Source of the DNA: Closterium sp. Naga37s-1
Lineage: Eukaryota > Streptophyta > Zygnematophyceae > Desmidiales > Closteriaceae
Assembly (NCBI GenBank): GCA_947471745.1
Contig: CANJKZ010000410.1
Coordinates: forward strand, 1,237,501-1,301,500
Length of the DNA stretch: 64,000 bases
Direction: 5' to 3'
Part shown: positions 1-9,763 of the stretch, piece after piece
How the letters are laid out: every line of letters begins with the position of its first letter
Position numbering within the stretch: position 1 is the stretch's first letter
Notes under the pieces: generated by a model
Seen by the model: the letters and a program-made list of their open reading frames with translations, nothing else
Database searches by the model: none
Told to the model about the DNA's origin: nothing
Translations under genes and position numbers: made by a program

Positions 1-38
1 CATACTCTCCCTCCCAAACCACCCTACCCCCCGCGCAG

Positions 39-1599
39 CTCCCCCTTCGGTGCCTCCGCAGCAGCCCCAGTGTTCGGTCAAACCCCAGCCGCCGGCGCTG
101 CTCCGGCGTTCGGCCAGTCGACCACGCCGTCCCTATTCGGCGCTGCTGCTTCCTCCACCCCAGCCGCTACTACCTCCCCCTTCGGCTCATCTGCGACCGG
201 CGCGCCCGCCTTCGGCCAATCAGCGGCCGCCACGCCACTTTTCGGGCAGCCCGCGACCCCGGCGTCCCCGTTCGGGCAGGCAGCAGGTGCTTCTTCCGCT
301 GCCCCAGTTTTCGGGCAGGCTGCCGCTACTTCTACGCCAGCCGCCGGTTCCTCCCCCGCGCCGTCTCTTTTCGGGCAGGCGTCAACGCCAGGAGCAGCAG
401 CGCCGAGTTTTGGTTTCGGGCAGAGTTCATCAGCGTTCGGGCAGGCAGGATCCGCACCAGCTTTCGGGCAGACCGCCTCTCCCTTCGGAAAACCAGCCTC
501 GTCGCCTCTTTTCGGGCAGTCCACAGCGCCAGCGTTCGGCGTATCACCGTCCAGCGCGCCCGCTTTCGGGCAGCCCGCCGCAGCAGGGAGCACGCCTCTT
601 TTTGGCTCTTCAGCGGCTGCCCCGGCGTTCGGGCAGGCAGCGGCAACAGGGGGAGGGCTTTTCGGGCAGCCTGCTTCTGCTGCAGCCACTGGGGCTACAC
701 CCACTGCTGCTGCCCCTCTTGCCTCGTCCACCCCCTTCGGTGCACCAGCAGCAGCACCTGCAACTCCTTCTACTCCTGCTGCATCTACTGGTTTCTCCTT
801 CGGTCAGCCTGGGTCAGCAGCAGCAGCCACAGCACCGGTTTTCGGCCAGACAGCCACACCAGGAGCAGCTAGTCCGTTCGCTTTCGGCGGCGCCTCTGCT
901 GCGACTGCTGCAAAGCCAGCCACAGCTGCTGCTCCCGCTGCCTCTCCTGCTGCCCCCACCAATCTGTTCGGTTCCCCTGCTCCTGCTGCTGCTGCGTCTG
1001 CAGCGCCTGCCTTTTCTGCTGCAGCGCCAGCAGCAGCGTCCCCTGCTACTGGCTTTTCCTTTGGCTCTGGATCCGCTGCTGGGGCAGGCTTATTCGGTGC
1101 AGGCTCTTCTGCTGCTGCTCCTGCCTCTGCTGCCGGAGTCACTACCCCTGCCTCTGCTCCAGGTCTGTTCTCCTCGGGAGCCTTCCCTGCAGCTGCAGGT
1201 GCTGTTGGTGCTGCCGGGTTCACTGGGTTTGGGGCTAAGCCTGGTGGTTTTGGCGCTCCTGCTTCTGCTGCTGCTGCTGGGTCTGGTTCCACTGCTGCTG
1301 CTGCTGCTGCCTCTACTCCTGCCGCTGCTGCAACACCGGCAGGAGCAGGGTTGGCAGGTACTGCTGGTGCAGGTTCTACTGCTCCAGCGTTTTCTCTGAA
1401 CTTCGGTGCGGCAGCAGGCTCGGCCCCGGCCTCTGGGCTAGCTCCGGCAGGAGGCCTGTTTGGTTCGGCAGCCAAGCCTCTGTTTGGCGCGGGTGCTGCA
1501 GGTTCGGGAGCTGCAGGCTCGGCGGCTGCTGCTCCATCCACCCCTGCTGCTGCTGCTTCGACTGCTGCAACGACTCCTGCAGCAGCAGGTACACAGGCG

Positions 1600-1646
<47 letters not shown>

Positions 1647-4600
1647 GCCTTCCTCTGCCACTCCTGCTGCGGCATCAACCGCGCCTGCTTCTGCTGCTGC
1701 TTCTACTCCTGCTGCTGGCACTACCGGTTTTCCTTCCTTCTCTTTTGCTGCTTCCACCCCCGGTGCTGCCACCACCCCTGCTGGTGCTGGTGCGTCTGTT
1801 TTTCTGCTGGCGATTCTAGTCTTCTTTCGCCTGCCCCCTATTGGGCTGCTACTTCCAGGCCCACCATGGATTCGTTTGCCTCATACCTTGCCGTCAAACG
1901 CTGCCATTCAGTCTTGTGCTGACAACTCTAGGCTTGTGACGTCTGAGAACTTGGCCTGTTTTTGTGACACCTCTCCCTTGCTTTGGATATCGACACATTG
2001 AATCCATTTCTGTTACTCTCACATTTCCTCTCACGTCCCCTGTTTCTCGTTCCCCCCCCCCCTCCCTCCCATCCCTCCTCCCCTTCCCCCTTCCCCTCCC
2101 CCTCCCCCTAAACCCTTCCCGCCCATTTCCTCCACCGTAGCTGCATCTACCCCGGCAGCAACAACAGCTCCCTCTCTCTTCGGCGCTGCTTCCACCCCTG
2201 CTGCTGCCTCCTCTCCCCTCGGTTTCTCATTCGCCTCTACTCCCGCCTCCACCACCACCACTGCTGCTCCTGCTACCGAGGGAACAGCAGCAAGCACAGC
2301 AGCGGGAACCGCACCTGCCACCGCACCTGCCACCGCACCTGCCACCGCACCTGCTTCTACCCCTGCTGCTGCTGCTGCAACTGGTGCTGCCACTGCTGGT
2401 GGTTTCTCATTCGGGACTGCTGCGGCCACTGGTGGAGCTCTAGCAGGAGCAACTGCAGGAGCTGCTGCTACAGGCGCTGCTGCGTCCACACCAGCAGCAG
2501 CAGCGGCAGGGGCGTCAGCACCGGCCGCAGCAGGGGCAACAGCAGCGGCCGCGGCGGCTGCAGCGGCGGGCGCTCTGTCACCGAAGCTACCCTCAGAAAT
2601 TGCCGGAAAGACAGTGGAAGAGGTGGGGCTGGCGGAGAAAGGGGAGAGGGGGAGAGCGGGAGTGGGGGAGGGATGGAGAAGGGGAAAGGGGGCGTGGGGG
2701 AAGGGGATGGGAATGGAGAGAGAGGTTTGTGTGTGTGTATGGGGGGTTGGGGAAGGATGAGAGGAAAGGGCAGGGAGTGTGGAGAGGAGAACGAGGTTGT
2801 ATGTTGAAACCATGTTCATGCGCACTTTCTCTTGATGTGACCGAACTTTTTATCTTGTCGCTTCCCCCTTCCCCTCTCTGCACATCCTTCCTTCTTCCCA
2901 TACCCCCTTCCGCCTATCCGCCTGTCCGCCTATCCACCCATCCGCCGATCCGCTCATCTGCCCTCCGCTCCTGGGCCCATGCGCCCGCCCTCCCGTCTGC
3001 CTTTCCGCCCTTGCGCCCTCCACCCATGCGCCCCTGCGCCCGTGCGCCCCCCGCCCATGCGCGCGTGCGCCCCCCATACAGATCGTGCGCGCATGGACAA
3101 TGGAGCTGGACGAGCGGTGCGCCGTGTTCAGGCGCCAGGCAGAGGTGCTGCAGCAGTGGGACCGACGGATTCTGTCAAACAGACGGATTCTGTTAGGCCT
3201 GGAGGTGAGCGAGGAGGGTAGAAGGTGCGGAGAGGGAAGAAAGGGGGGAGAAAGGGGTAAAGTGGGAGGGAAGGGGGGAAAGTATGGAAGGGAGAGGGAG
3301 AGCAAGTGGGGGAGAACACTTGAGTGAGGGTAGGCGGCTAATGCTTGGAGGAGGAACAAGAAGGGGAGAGAGAGGAAGAGATTGTGGGAGAATAAAGAGT
3401 TACGAGTTCTTCAGTTCTTTCTTCTCCCCTTGTGCTCCACGCTCGCCTGTTGTCTCTTTCACTTGACCCTGCTCCCCCGCCTGCTCTCCCTCGCTCTCAC
3501 TTCGCCCTCACCCTCAGCCTCACTCTTCACTCTCACTCTCTTCCTGAGTCTCACTCGCACCCTCCCCCTCTCCACCTTCTGTATCTTCTCTGCTTTCACC
3601 ATCCCCCTACCGCCGCCATTACCCTACCATCACCCTACCATCAACTTCTCTCCCCCCACACACTCCACCTCAATCTCCACTTCCCCTCCTTTTCCCCTCG
3701 CCTTCCAGCATCTCTTAGCCCCCTTAAACCCGAAACCTTTAACCCAAAACCCTTAAACCTCCCTGTCCCTTCTCCTCTCCTCCGCACCAGGCTGACGTGG
3801 CGAGAGTGGTGGAGGCCGAGAGGGCGCTGGAGAGACAGCTGGAGCTCATAGAAACACACCAGGGCGAGGTGGGTGGTGCTGTCAGAAATAAACAGGTGAC
3901 CTCCGCAGCCCACCTGTTTATTTCTGACAACACCAGGGCGAGGTGGGTGGGTGGTTGTTCTTAGTTGACTATAATGAAACACTCCATGGTGAGAAAGAGG
4001 CCCTGTTGTGCTCACATTCGTATCTGCCTTTCCGCTGCTCCCGTTATTTTTCCCTTATGCATTATTTCTTCGGCCCCTGTGTCCCGTGTCCCATCTTTTG
4101 TTCTCCACGACTCCTCTTTCTGCATTTCTTCCATGTGGGCATCACTATGTCACTAACATAGTGCCCGTGTGTGTGTCTCTGTGTGTGTGTCTGTGTGCGC
4201 ATGTGCGTGCACGTGCGTGCATGTGTGCGCATGTGTGCATGTGCGCATGCATGCGCGCTCGTGCATGTGCGTGCGTTCCATGTGTGCATGCATGCATGTG
4301 CATGTGTGTGTGTGTGCATGCGTGCATGTGCATGTGTGTGTGTGTGCATGCGTGCATGTGCATGTGTGTGTGTGTGTGTGCATGCGTACATGTGCATGTA
4401 TGTGTGTGTGCATACGTTCATGTGCATGTGTGTGTGTGTGCATGCGTGCATGTGCATGTGTGTGTGTGTGTGCATCCGTGCATGTGCATGTGTGTGTCTG
4501 TGCATGCATCATCCCCATGGGCAGGTGGATGCGGCGCTATCGAGTGTGGAGGAGGCCGCAGAGCGCCTGTACGCAGAGCAGAAGGCAGCAGGGCTGGTGG

Positions 4601-7157
4601 GGGATGATGCCACAGCCACCAGAGACATGATGTGAGATGCTGCTCCTGCTGCTCCTGCTCCTATGGGTGATCTGCTCATGCTGGTGCTTCTGCTGCTGCA
4701 GCTGCTGCCGCTGCTGTTGCTCCTATGACTATGCTATTCGTTCCGTCTCTGCGCGCTCCAATTCTCCTTGATGCGCCCTGGTACAAGCAGGCAGAGAAGC
4801 AGTGGAGAGAGAGGAGAGCAGCAACACCTTCTGTCCCTTCACGCTCCTGTTCTCCCTTTTCCTCTCCCCCACCCATCTACCCAGGTACGAGCAGGCAGAG
4901 GCGGTGGAGCGGGAGTTGCAGCGCGTGGGCAGCAAGCTGAGGGGCGTCATTGACATGGTCAATGCATCGCAGGTGGGTGGGTGGGGGCGTTCGTGTGTGT
5001 GTTGTGCAATGAAGCTGTGGCTTACACGTGTGTGTGTGAGCAGCAAGCTGAGGGGTGTCATTGACACAGTCAATTCATCGCCGGTGGGTGTGGGGTTGGT
5101 GGGTGGATGGGGTATATTTGTGTGAATGTGTCTGTGCGCGTGTGGGTGTGCGTGCGTGAGTGTGTGAGTATGTGTGGGCAGCAAGCTGAGTGGCGTCATT
5201 GACATTGTCAATGCATCGTAGGTGGGTGGTGAATGGTGGGTGGTGAGTGGTGAGTGGTGGGTGGTGAGTGGTGAGTGGTGGGTGGTGAGTGGTGAGTGGT
5301 GGGTGGTGAGTGATGGGTGGTCACAGGCAGGTGGGGAGTGGTCACAGGCATGTGGGGAGTGGTTACAGGCAGGATGAGGAGGAGATGGAGGAGGAAGAGG
5401 AAGGAGAGAGCGCTGGCAAGCGCAAGGCTGGACACGAAGGTGTTGCTCCGGGAGAAGAGGATAGGAGCAAATCGATGAGGTTTAAACTCACATCAAGTGG
5501 AACAATCAATCGACAACAGTCCAATTGAGGGTAACACGCACCGTAGCACTTGCCTGAGCATCTCTCCCGATTTGATTGTTTACGTCAATCAAAACACCTG
5601 CCTAGAACAATCAAATTGGGAAAGATGCTCAAGCAAGTGCTGCGCTGCGTGTTACCCTCAATTGGACTGTTGTCGATTGATCGTTCCACTTGATGTGAGT
5701 TTAAACCCCTTCGATTTGCTCCTGTCCTCCTCTCCCGGGACAACACCTGCGTGTCCAACCTTGCACTTGCCAGCACTCTCTCCTTCCTCCTCGTTTGCAA
5801 CCCTCTCTCCGTCCTCGAAAAAAACGAACGGGCCGCAAAATGACCCACCGACCGGACCCACTGACCTGGCGAAACGGGTAGACTTGTTTTATCCGTTCGC
5901 ACGCCAAATGTACAAATTGCTGCGTCGCGCAAATTTGTACATCCCCGATTCAGCGATATGTGTGTTGGTGTATGGGTATATGCATGTGTGTTTTATGAGG
6001 GTGTGTGCTGTGTGTGAGTATGTTTGAGTGAGTGTGTGTGAGTATGAGGATATCAGAGTACAGGTCCGTCACGTCCTCCCCATTCTTTCCCATCAACAAC
6101 CATTCCCTCACTTCTCTCCCTCCCTTTAAACCCTCGCTCCCCCCCTTCCGCCAATCCCTCCCCCGCTGCCCCTTCAGGCGCGTGGCACGGCCTCCCCATC
6201 CGCGGACCCCGTTGCTCTGGTGACATCTGTGCTGAACAACCAGCTGGGCGCACTCGTGTGCCTGGACTCTAAGGTAGGCTGTGGAGAAGTGAGGAGATGG
6301 GGCAGGGGATGGGGATAGGAAGGGATGGGAACGTTGGTCAATGGCCATGCTGAACAACCAGCTGGGCGCACTCGTGTGCCTTGACTCCAAGGTGGGCTGA
6401 CGCAGGGAAAAGGGAAAGGGCAGGGAATAGGAAGGCCAAGAGGGAGGGCGGATGAGGAGGGTGGGGATTTAATGCGTGCGCTGAATCTTCTTTTTGTCCG
6501 GTCGATGTGCTCCTGATGTCTCGTTGTAACCCGTGCTGCTGTCAGCTCTGCTCCTGCTGCATTCCTGTTGTGTCCCCAAGGAGAGCTGCTAAGCTCCGGA
6601 GCGCGAGCATGCCATCCTCAACAAACGAATGCCTTAATATTGCAGCCTGTTTTTGGAGGTTCTAGCAGTTTGTCAACAAATAAGTGCTCTAACCAGTGCC
6701 CTCATCTCATTGCCACCACCACCCCTCAGCACCTGCACCCCCCTCTGCTTCTACCAGATAGTCTCCCCTCCTTTGCTCACCTCTCCTCTCCTTTTTATCC
6801 CCCATCCCCATCATCTAATCAGCCTCACATGCACCCCCCTCTGCTGCTTCCCTCCTCCAGGTGTCTCAGCTGTCCTCGCGCATCAATCAGCTTGCTCTAG
6901 AGCATGGAAAGCTGGATGGTAGCCTCTCTGCTGCTCCTGGCGCTGGTGGTGCCTTGGGTGCTGCTGGTGCTGGTAACGGGTGTAACGACCTGGGAGGGTA
7001 TGGCGCAGGGGGGTACGGTGCGGTGGGGTACGGTGGGGGGGAGTATGGTGCGGGCGGGGTGTATGGACGGGGAGGGTATGGTGATGGTGGGAGTGGGGGT
7101 GGGGGGTATGGTGGCGTGGGTTCTTATTACTCTCGCCCGGGAGCATATGGGCCGTGA
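39..7157 (+). CDS. NUP62: Nucleoporin NUP62 (NSP1-C family), 3' eight exons
   Basis: Central-channel FG nucleoporin of the nuclear pore. I place exons at 39-1789, 2141-2622, 3082-3204, 3791-3868, 4525-4631, 4885-4972, 6178-6273 and 6861-7157 (stop TGA); all have GT/AG borders and compatible phases and give about 1006 residues. The gene starts upstream of the window: position 38 is a splice acceptor. The first two exons are FG repeats (FGQ, FGA, FSFG) in Ala/Ser/Pro/Thr-rich spacers. From LPSEIAGKTVEE (near 2587) the NSP1-C coiled-coil begins and follows plant NUP62 closely: WDRRILSNRRILLGLE, ERALERQLELIETHQ, AAERLYAEQKAAGL, YEQAEAVERELQRV, LNNQLGALVCLD. The last exon ends in a Gly/Tyr-rich GYG tail that I do not know from plant NUP62. 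Exon choice rests on phase and homology, not transcripts. Several introns hold copies of the neighbouring exon edges. Confidence 0.9.
1601..1644 (+). repeat. (GCA)n microsatellite inside NUP62 FG exon
   Basis: About 15 GCA units in frame encode a run of alanines in an FG-repeat spacer. Read on other frames it gives poly-Gln or poly-Leu shadow ORFs. Length polymorphism would be tolerated in a disordered spacer. Confidence 0.9.
3881..3928. repeat. Perfect 18-bp inverted repeat (hairpin) between two copies of an exon edge
   Basis: Arms 3881-3898 and 3911-3928 are exact reverse complements (GTCAGAAATAAACAGGTG and its complement) with a 12-nt loop. The hairpin is bracketed by two identical 20-bp copies of the exon 4/intron 4 boundary at 3857-3876 and 3931-3950. 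Confidence 0.9.
3931..3955 (+). repeat. Echo of NUP62 exon 4 3' edge with splice donor
   Basis: Bases 3931-3950 repeat 3857-3876 exactly, including the last exon codons and the GTGGGT donor. It lies 74 bp downstream inside the intron. Confidence 0.85.
4162..4510 (+). repeat. TG/CA-rich minisatellite in NUP62 intron 4
   Basis: Alternating purine-pyrimidine DNA made of (TG)n blocks separated by CATGCGTGCATGTGCATG units of roughly 30-34 bp. It ends about 15 bp before the splice acceptor at 4524. Apparent long ORFs here on both strands are low-complexity Cys/Val or His/Thr translations and are not genes. Confidence 0.9.
5038..5228 (+). repeat. Two echoes of NUP62 exon 6 3' edge
   Basis: The segment 4927-4980 (GSKLRGVIDMVNASQ codons plus the GTGGGTGG donor) recurs with a few changes at 5038-5092 and 5176-5228. 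Spacings are 111 and 138 bp. Both copies keep a GT donor at the equivalent position. The authentic exon is the first copy, because only it continues upstream into the coiled coil with an acceptor at 4884. Confidence 0.9.
5221..5322 (+). repeat. Tandem array of splice-donor-like GGTGAGT/GGTGGGT heptamers
   Basis: Directly after the second echo, the intron consists of about 13 tandem heptamers GTGGTGA/GTGGTGG, so the consensus donor G|GTGAGT recurs every 7 or 14 bases. Confidence 0.85.
5396..5792. repeat. Foldback inverted repeat with about 185-bp arms in NUP62 intron 6
   Basis: Left arm 5396-5580 and right arm 5608-5792 are imperfect reverse complements (by eye about 85-90%) around a 27-bp spacer. 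Both arms, read outward-in, encode the same acidic stretch (EEEGESAGK...GHxGV.PGEEDRSKS), so the duplicated segment may once have been coding. The left arm follows an AG at 5372, so it could also be a rarely used exon. No transposon family recognised. Confidence 0.75.
6348..6400 (+). repeat. Echo of NUP62 exon 7 3' edge
   Basis: Repeats 6230-6282 (LNNQLGALVCLDSK codons and donor) 118 bp downstream with four or five substitutions; the donor GTGGGC is kept. The true exon is 6178-6273, which has the acceptor at 6177. Confidence 0.9.
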
Positions 7158-7372
7158 CAGGGTGGGTGAGAGGGGGAGCAAGACTCGAGGAATGGGGTTA
7201 GTGAGGGTGTGTGGCAGAGTGACAGGGTGACATGGCATGGCACGTGAAGATTGATAAATGAGGAAAAGGGGACACGTTGACATGGCTTCATTGAGTACAG
7301 TTATTGTCATGAAACTTTTCAGAAGGGTGGGATGATTCAATTAGAAGGAACGGGGTTACGGGGCGGAGTAAA

Positions 7373-7401
7373 GTGTGTACGGCATCTGGTTACATGGTTC
7401 T
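7373..7401. repeat. Target-site duplication of the Penelope-like element (left copy)
   Basis: Identical to 11981-12009. Upstream CGGAGT also recurs with a 3-nt length difference, so the real duplication may be nearer 38 bp. Confidence 0.9.
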
Positions 7402-7947
7402 GTTGTTTAAGGGCAGATTCGATCGCAGCAAGCCAACTGAGGTCTCTCGTGTCTAGATCTAAATGGATCTAACCAGATTCAACTAGGAGAGAAGAAAGCG
7501 AGTAGAAGAAAGACTTAGTAAGTCAATCGGTAAGACAAAACATCGCCTGGGATGTGCGTGCGTACGCGTTTCGGCAACAAAGCCTTCATCAGCGCAGTGC
7601 TAGTCTAACTGACTAACTCATCATCCCTTTTCTACTCTGTCTCTCCCTCCCGTCGTCAGCGAACCTAGGGAAATATCCCAAGTCGCGACTGAACTACTAC
7701 TTAGAGAATTGCTACGCCAGCTACCTCTACAGCTATCTATCTAGCTGTCCATGCATGCAGAATACTACCGAGGAGGTTGTTCACCAACTTTCTGGTGGTA
7801 CCCATCCTCGTTACAAAATAGAACCACGCTACACCAATTTAGCCCTAACTAACTTGTTACCAATCTTATACGGAAGTCGCCAAGCTGATACAAACCGAGG
7901 TTGATGTAGTCCATTTTGTTTGAGATTAGTTTTGAGAATTCTCAAAA
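7402..7947 (-). repeat. pLTR, 3' copy
   Basis: Direct repeat of 11413-11958 (offset 4011). Contains the end of the RT ORF (stop near 7829), the 3' untranslated region and a hammerhead-like core at 7559-7596. Confidence 0.9.
7559..7596 (-). ncRNA. Hammerhead ribozyme-like motif in pLTR (copy 1)
   Basis: On the minus strand the order is TGCG, CTGATGA, AGGC-loop-GCC, GAAA, CGCG, TA, CGCA. This gives a short stem I (UGCG/CGCA), the invariant CUGAUGA and GAAA boxes, a 3-bp stem II with one extra A, and a self-complementary CGCG that could form stem III only between two copies. Penelope-like pLTRs are known to carry minimal hammerheads with tiny stems III; cleavage would follow GUA. Activity is inferred. 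Confidence 0.7.
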
Positions 7948-9763
7948 ATCCCCCCAGCCCGAGCTCCAAATTTCTTGGACATCTTCGTATCTTCAGGGCC
8001 AGGGGGGCTTCCCTCGGTTTCTTGAACATGTAGGTCTTCAGAAGTTGCTGCCGGTTTTCATGTTTAACTGTCTTGAAAGTCTTCTGAAGGAAATAGTCAG
8101 GGTAACCTCTCGCTCTTAAGCGTTTGTAGAAGGCCTTCTTCCTGATCAGAAAGGTGTCAAAGGAAGTATTCCGAATGCAGTGGCGTTTCAGCTCACTGCT
8201 GATGAAACCCGTTTTGCACTCCCTAGAGTGAAAGGAGGAGAACGGGAGATACAAGTATCTATTGAGTGGTTTCTGGAAGGTTGCCACATCAAATAGACCT
8301 TGACGTTTGAACCTGTCTCCTTTATAGAGGGTGAGGTCAAGGAAATCAATGGAAGTCTCACTAATCTCCCAGGTCAGTTTAATGGTCGGTCTCAGGTTGT
8401 TGAAGGTACTGAGAAACTGCTGAAGTTCCGTAAGTCCCTTGTCCCAGAGTATCAACCCATCGTCGATATATCTGAGATGAAGAAGGGGATGGTGTTCAGT
8501 TCTCCTAGTGAGCTCTTTGTCAAGCCAACTCATAAAAAGGATGGCAAAACTCGGAGCCACTGGAGTGCCCATGGCTGTCCCCTGTACCTGTCGGTATACA
8601 CTATTATCAAACATAACAGAATTGGTCATAACCCAAGTCAGAAGCCTAACAATGAGAGGACGAAGGGGATGTTTCTCCTTAAAAAGTATCCTATCCACTG
8701 CTTCAATCCCATCAAAAATCGGAATAGATGGATACAGACTTTGCACATCATATGTGCAGAGAAGTACTCTCTCCGGAAATGTCATCTCTTCCAAAGAAAG
8801 GACCAAAGAAAGGCTGTCCCTGAGATAAGTCTTCTGTTTTGAAAGAAGTGGCCGAAGCTGTGAGTCCAACCACTTGGATGCCATAGTGGTAACCCATGAG
8901 TGTGAGGCAGCAATAGGCCTACCCACTGGTTCCTTCTTATGCATCTTCAAAAGGACATAGAATGATGCAGGCTTCCAACCTGAAACTGGAGGCTTCTCAA
9001 GAGCATCCCAAGTCCTTTTGTTAAGACAAGGTGAGAACTCAGCTCTGATAGAGGAGAAACCAGCCAAGATCTGTGAAACAGAAACAAATGGGAGTTTCTG
9101 ATACACATCCTCGTCCTCCAAATGTTGGAGGCAGAGGCGGATGTAGTGATCCCTATCCGTGATGGTGATACCCAGATTTTTATCCGCGGGTTTCACCACA
9201 ATGGAAGAGTCTGCAGCAATAGACTTCAAAGCTCGTCTTAACTTGGGAGACAAGTTCGAGTGCCTCTTACTGGGTTGAGCCTGTAGAAGTTGTTGTTGAA
9301 GGATTTCCCTATGCTGCTCCACAATCGTATCGAGTGCACCATCCCGTTTATCAGTCGGAACATCCCACAATGAGTTCGGGATTCGAAACTGAGGCACTAG
9401 AGTCGATTCACCAAAAAATTCACGAAGTCGCAGATTTCTGGAAAAGCTATCGAAGTCCCTCAAAGTCTCCGAGGCAGGAGTGTACTCACTGGAGGTTGGC
9501 GTCGGAATGAAATTCAAACCAAGACCCAGAACCTTCTCTTCTTCTAAAGAAAGACGATGGCTACTCAGGTTGAAGATGCTACGGTTGGTGATCCGCCTCA
9601 TCAGCTGTGACTCTGTCATCTGACTAAAGTAGTAAAGAGCGAGGTCCTGATCGGTTAAGTGCTCTAACCTCTCCCCCAAGGCGATCCTCTTCCTGGGGCA
9701 CGACCTCCTCCCCCCCTGCCGTAGCCTCCGTCTCCTCTGCCTCTTCCCCTTCCCCATCCCCAT
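7829..9763 (-). CDS. Penelope-like reverse transcriptase
   Basis: 644 residues. RT motifs in order: NLSSHRLSLEEEKVLGLGL (65-83, the N-terminal Penelope signature), KPADKN (191-196), SFYVLLKMHKKEPVGRPI (267-284), TYDVQSLYPSIP with the first catalytic Asp (337-348), QGTAMGTPVAPSFA (394-407), and RYIDD with the catalytic Asp pair (431-435). A thumb region with DFLDLTLYKG and YLPFSSFHSRECK follows. The C-terminus is basic and shows no GIY-YIG or CCHH motif. The first about 35 residues overlap the upstream RGG-rich ORF in another frame, so the real N-terminus may start later or be reached by recoding. The frame is open throughout, suggesting a recent insertion. Confidence 0.92.
   Translation of the reverse strand: MGMGKGKRQRRRRLRQGGRRSCPRKRIALGERLEHLTDQDLALYYFSQMTESQLMRRITNRSIFNLSSHRLSLEEEKVLGLGLNFIPTPTSSEYTPASETLRDFDSFSRNLRLREFFGESTLVPQFRIPNSLWDVPTDKRDGALDTIVEQHREILQQQLLQAQPSKRHSNLSPKLRRALKSIAADSSIVVKPADKNLGITITDRDHYIRLCLQHLEDEDVYQKLPFVSVSQILAGFSSIRAEFSPCLNKRTWDALEKPPVSGWKPASFYVLLKMHKKEPVGRPIAASHSWVTTMASKWLDSQLRPLLSKQKTYLRDSLSLVLSLEEMTFPERVLLCTYDVQSLYPSIPIFDGIEAVDRILFKEKHPLRPLIVRLLTWVMTNSVMFDNSVYRQVQGTAMGTPVAPSFAILFMSWLDKELTRRTEHHPLLHLRYIDDGLILWDKGLTELQQFLSTFNNLRPTIKLTWEISETSIDFLDLTLYKGDRFKRQGLFDVATFQKPLNRYLYLPFSSFHSRECKTGFISSELKRHCIRNTSFDTFLIRKKAFYKRLRARGYPDYFLQKTFKTVKHENRQQLLKTYMFKKPREAPLALKIRRCPRNLELGLGGFLRILKTNLKQNGLHQPRFVSAWRLPYKIGNKLVRAKLV

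Noticed and set aside
4008-4635. Overlapping Cys/Val- and His/Thr-rich ORFs on both strands
   Set aside because: They are translations of the TG/CA minisatellite in an intron, open in several frames at once.
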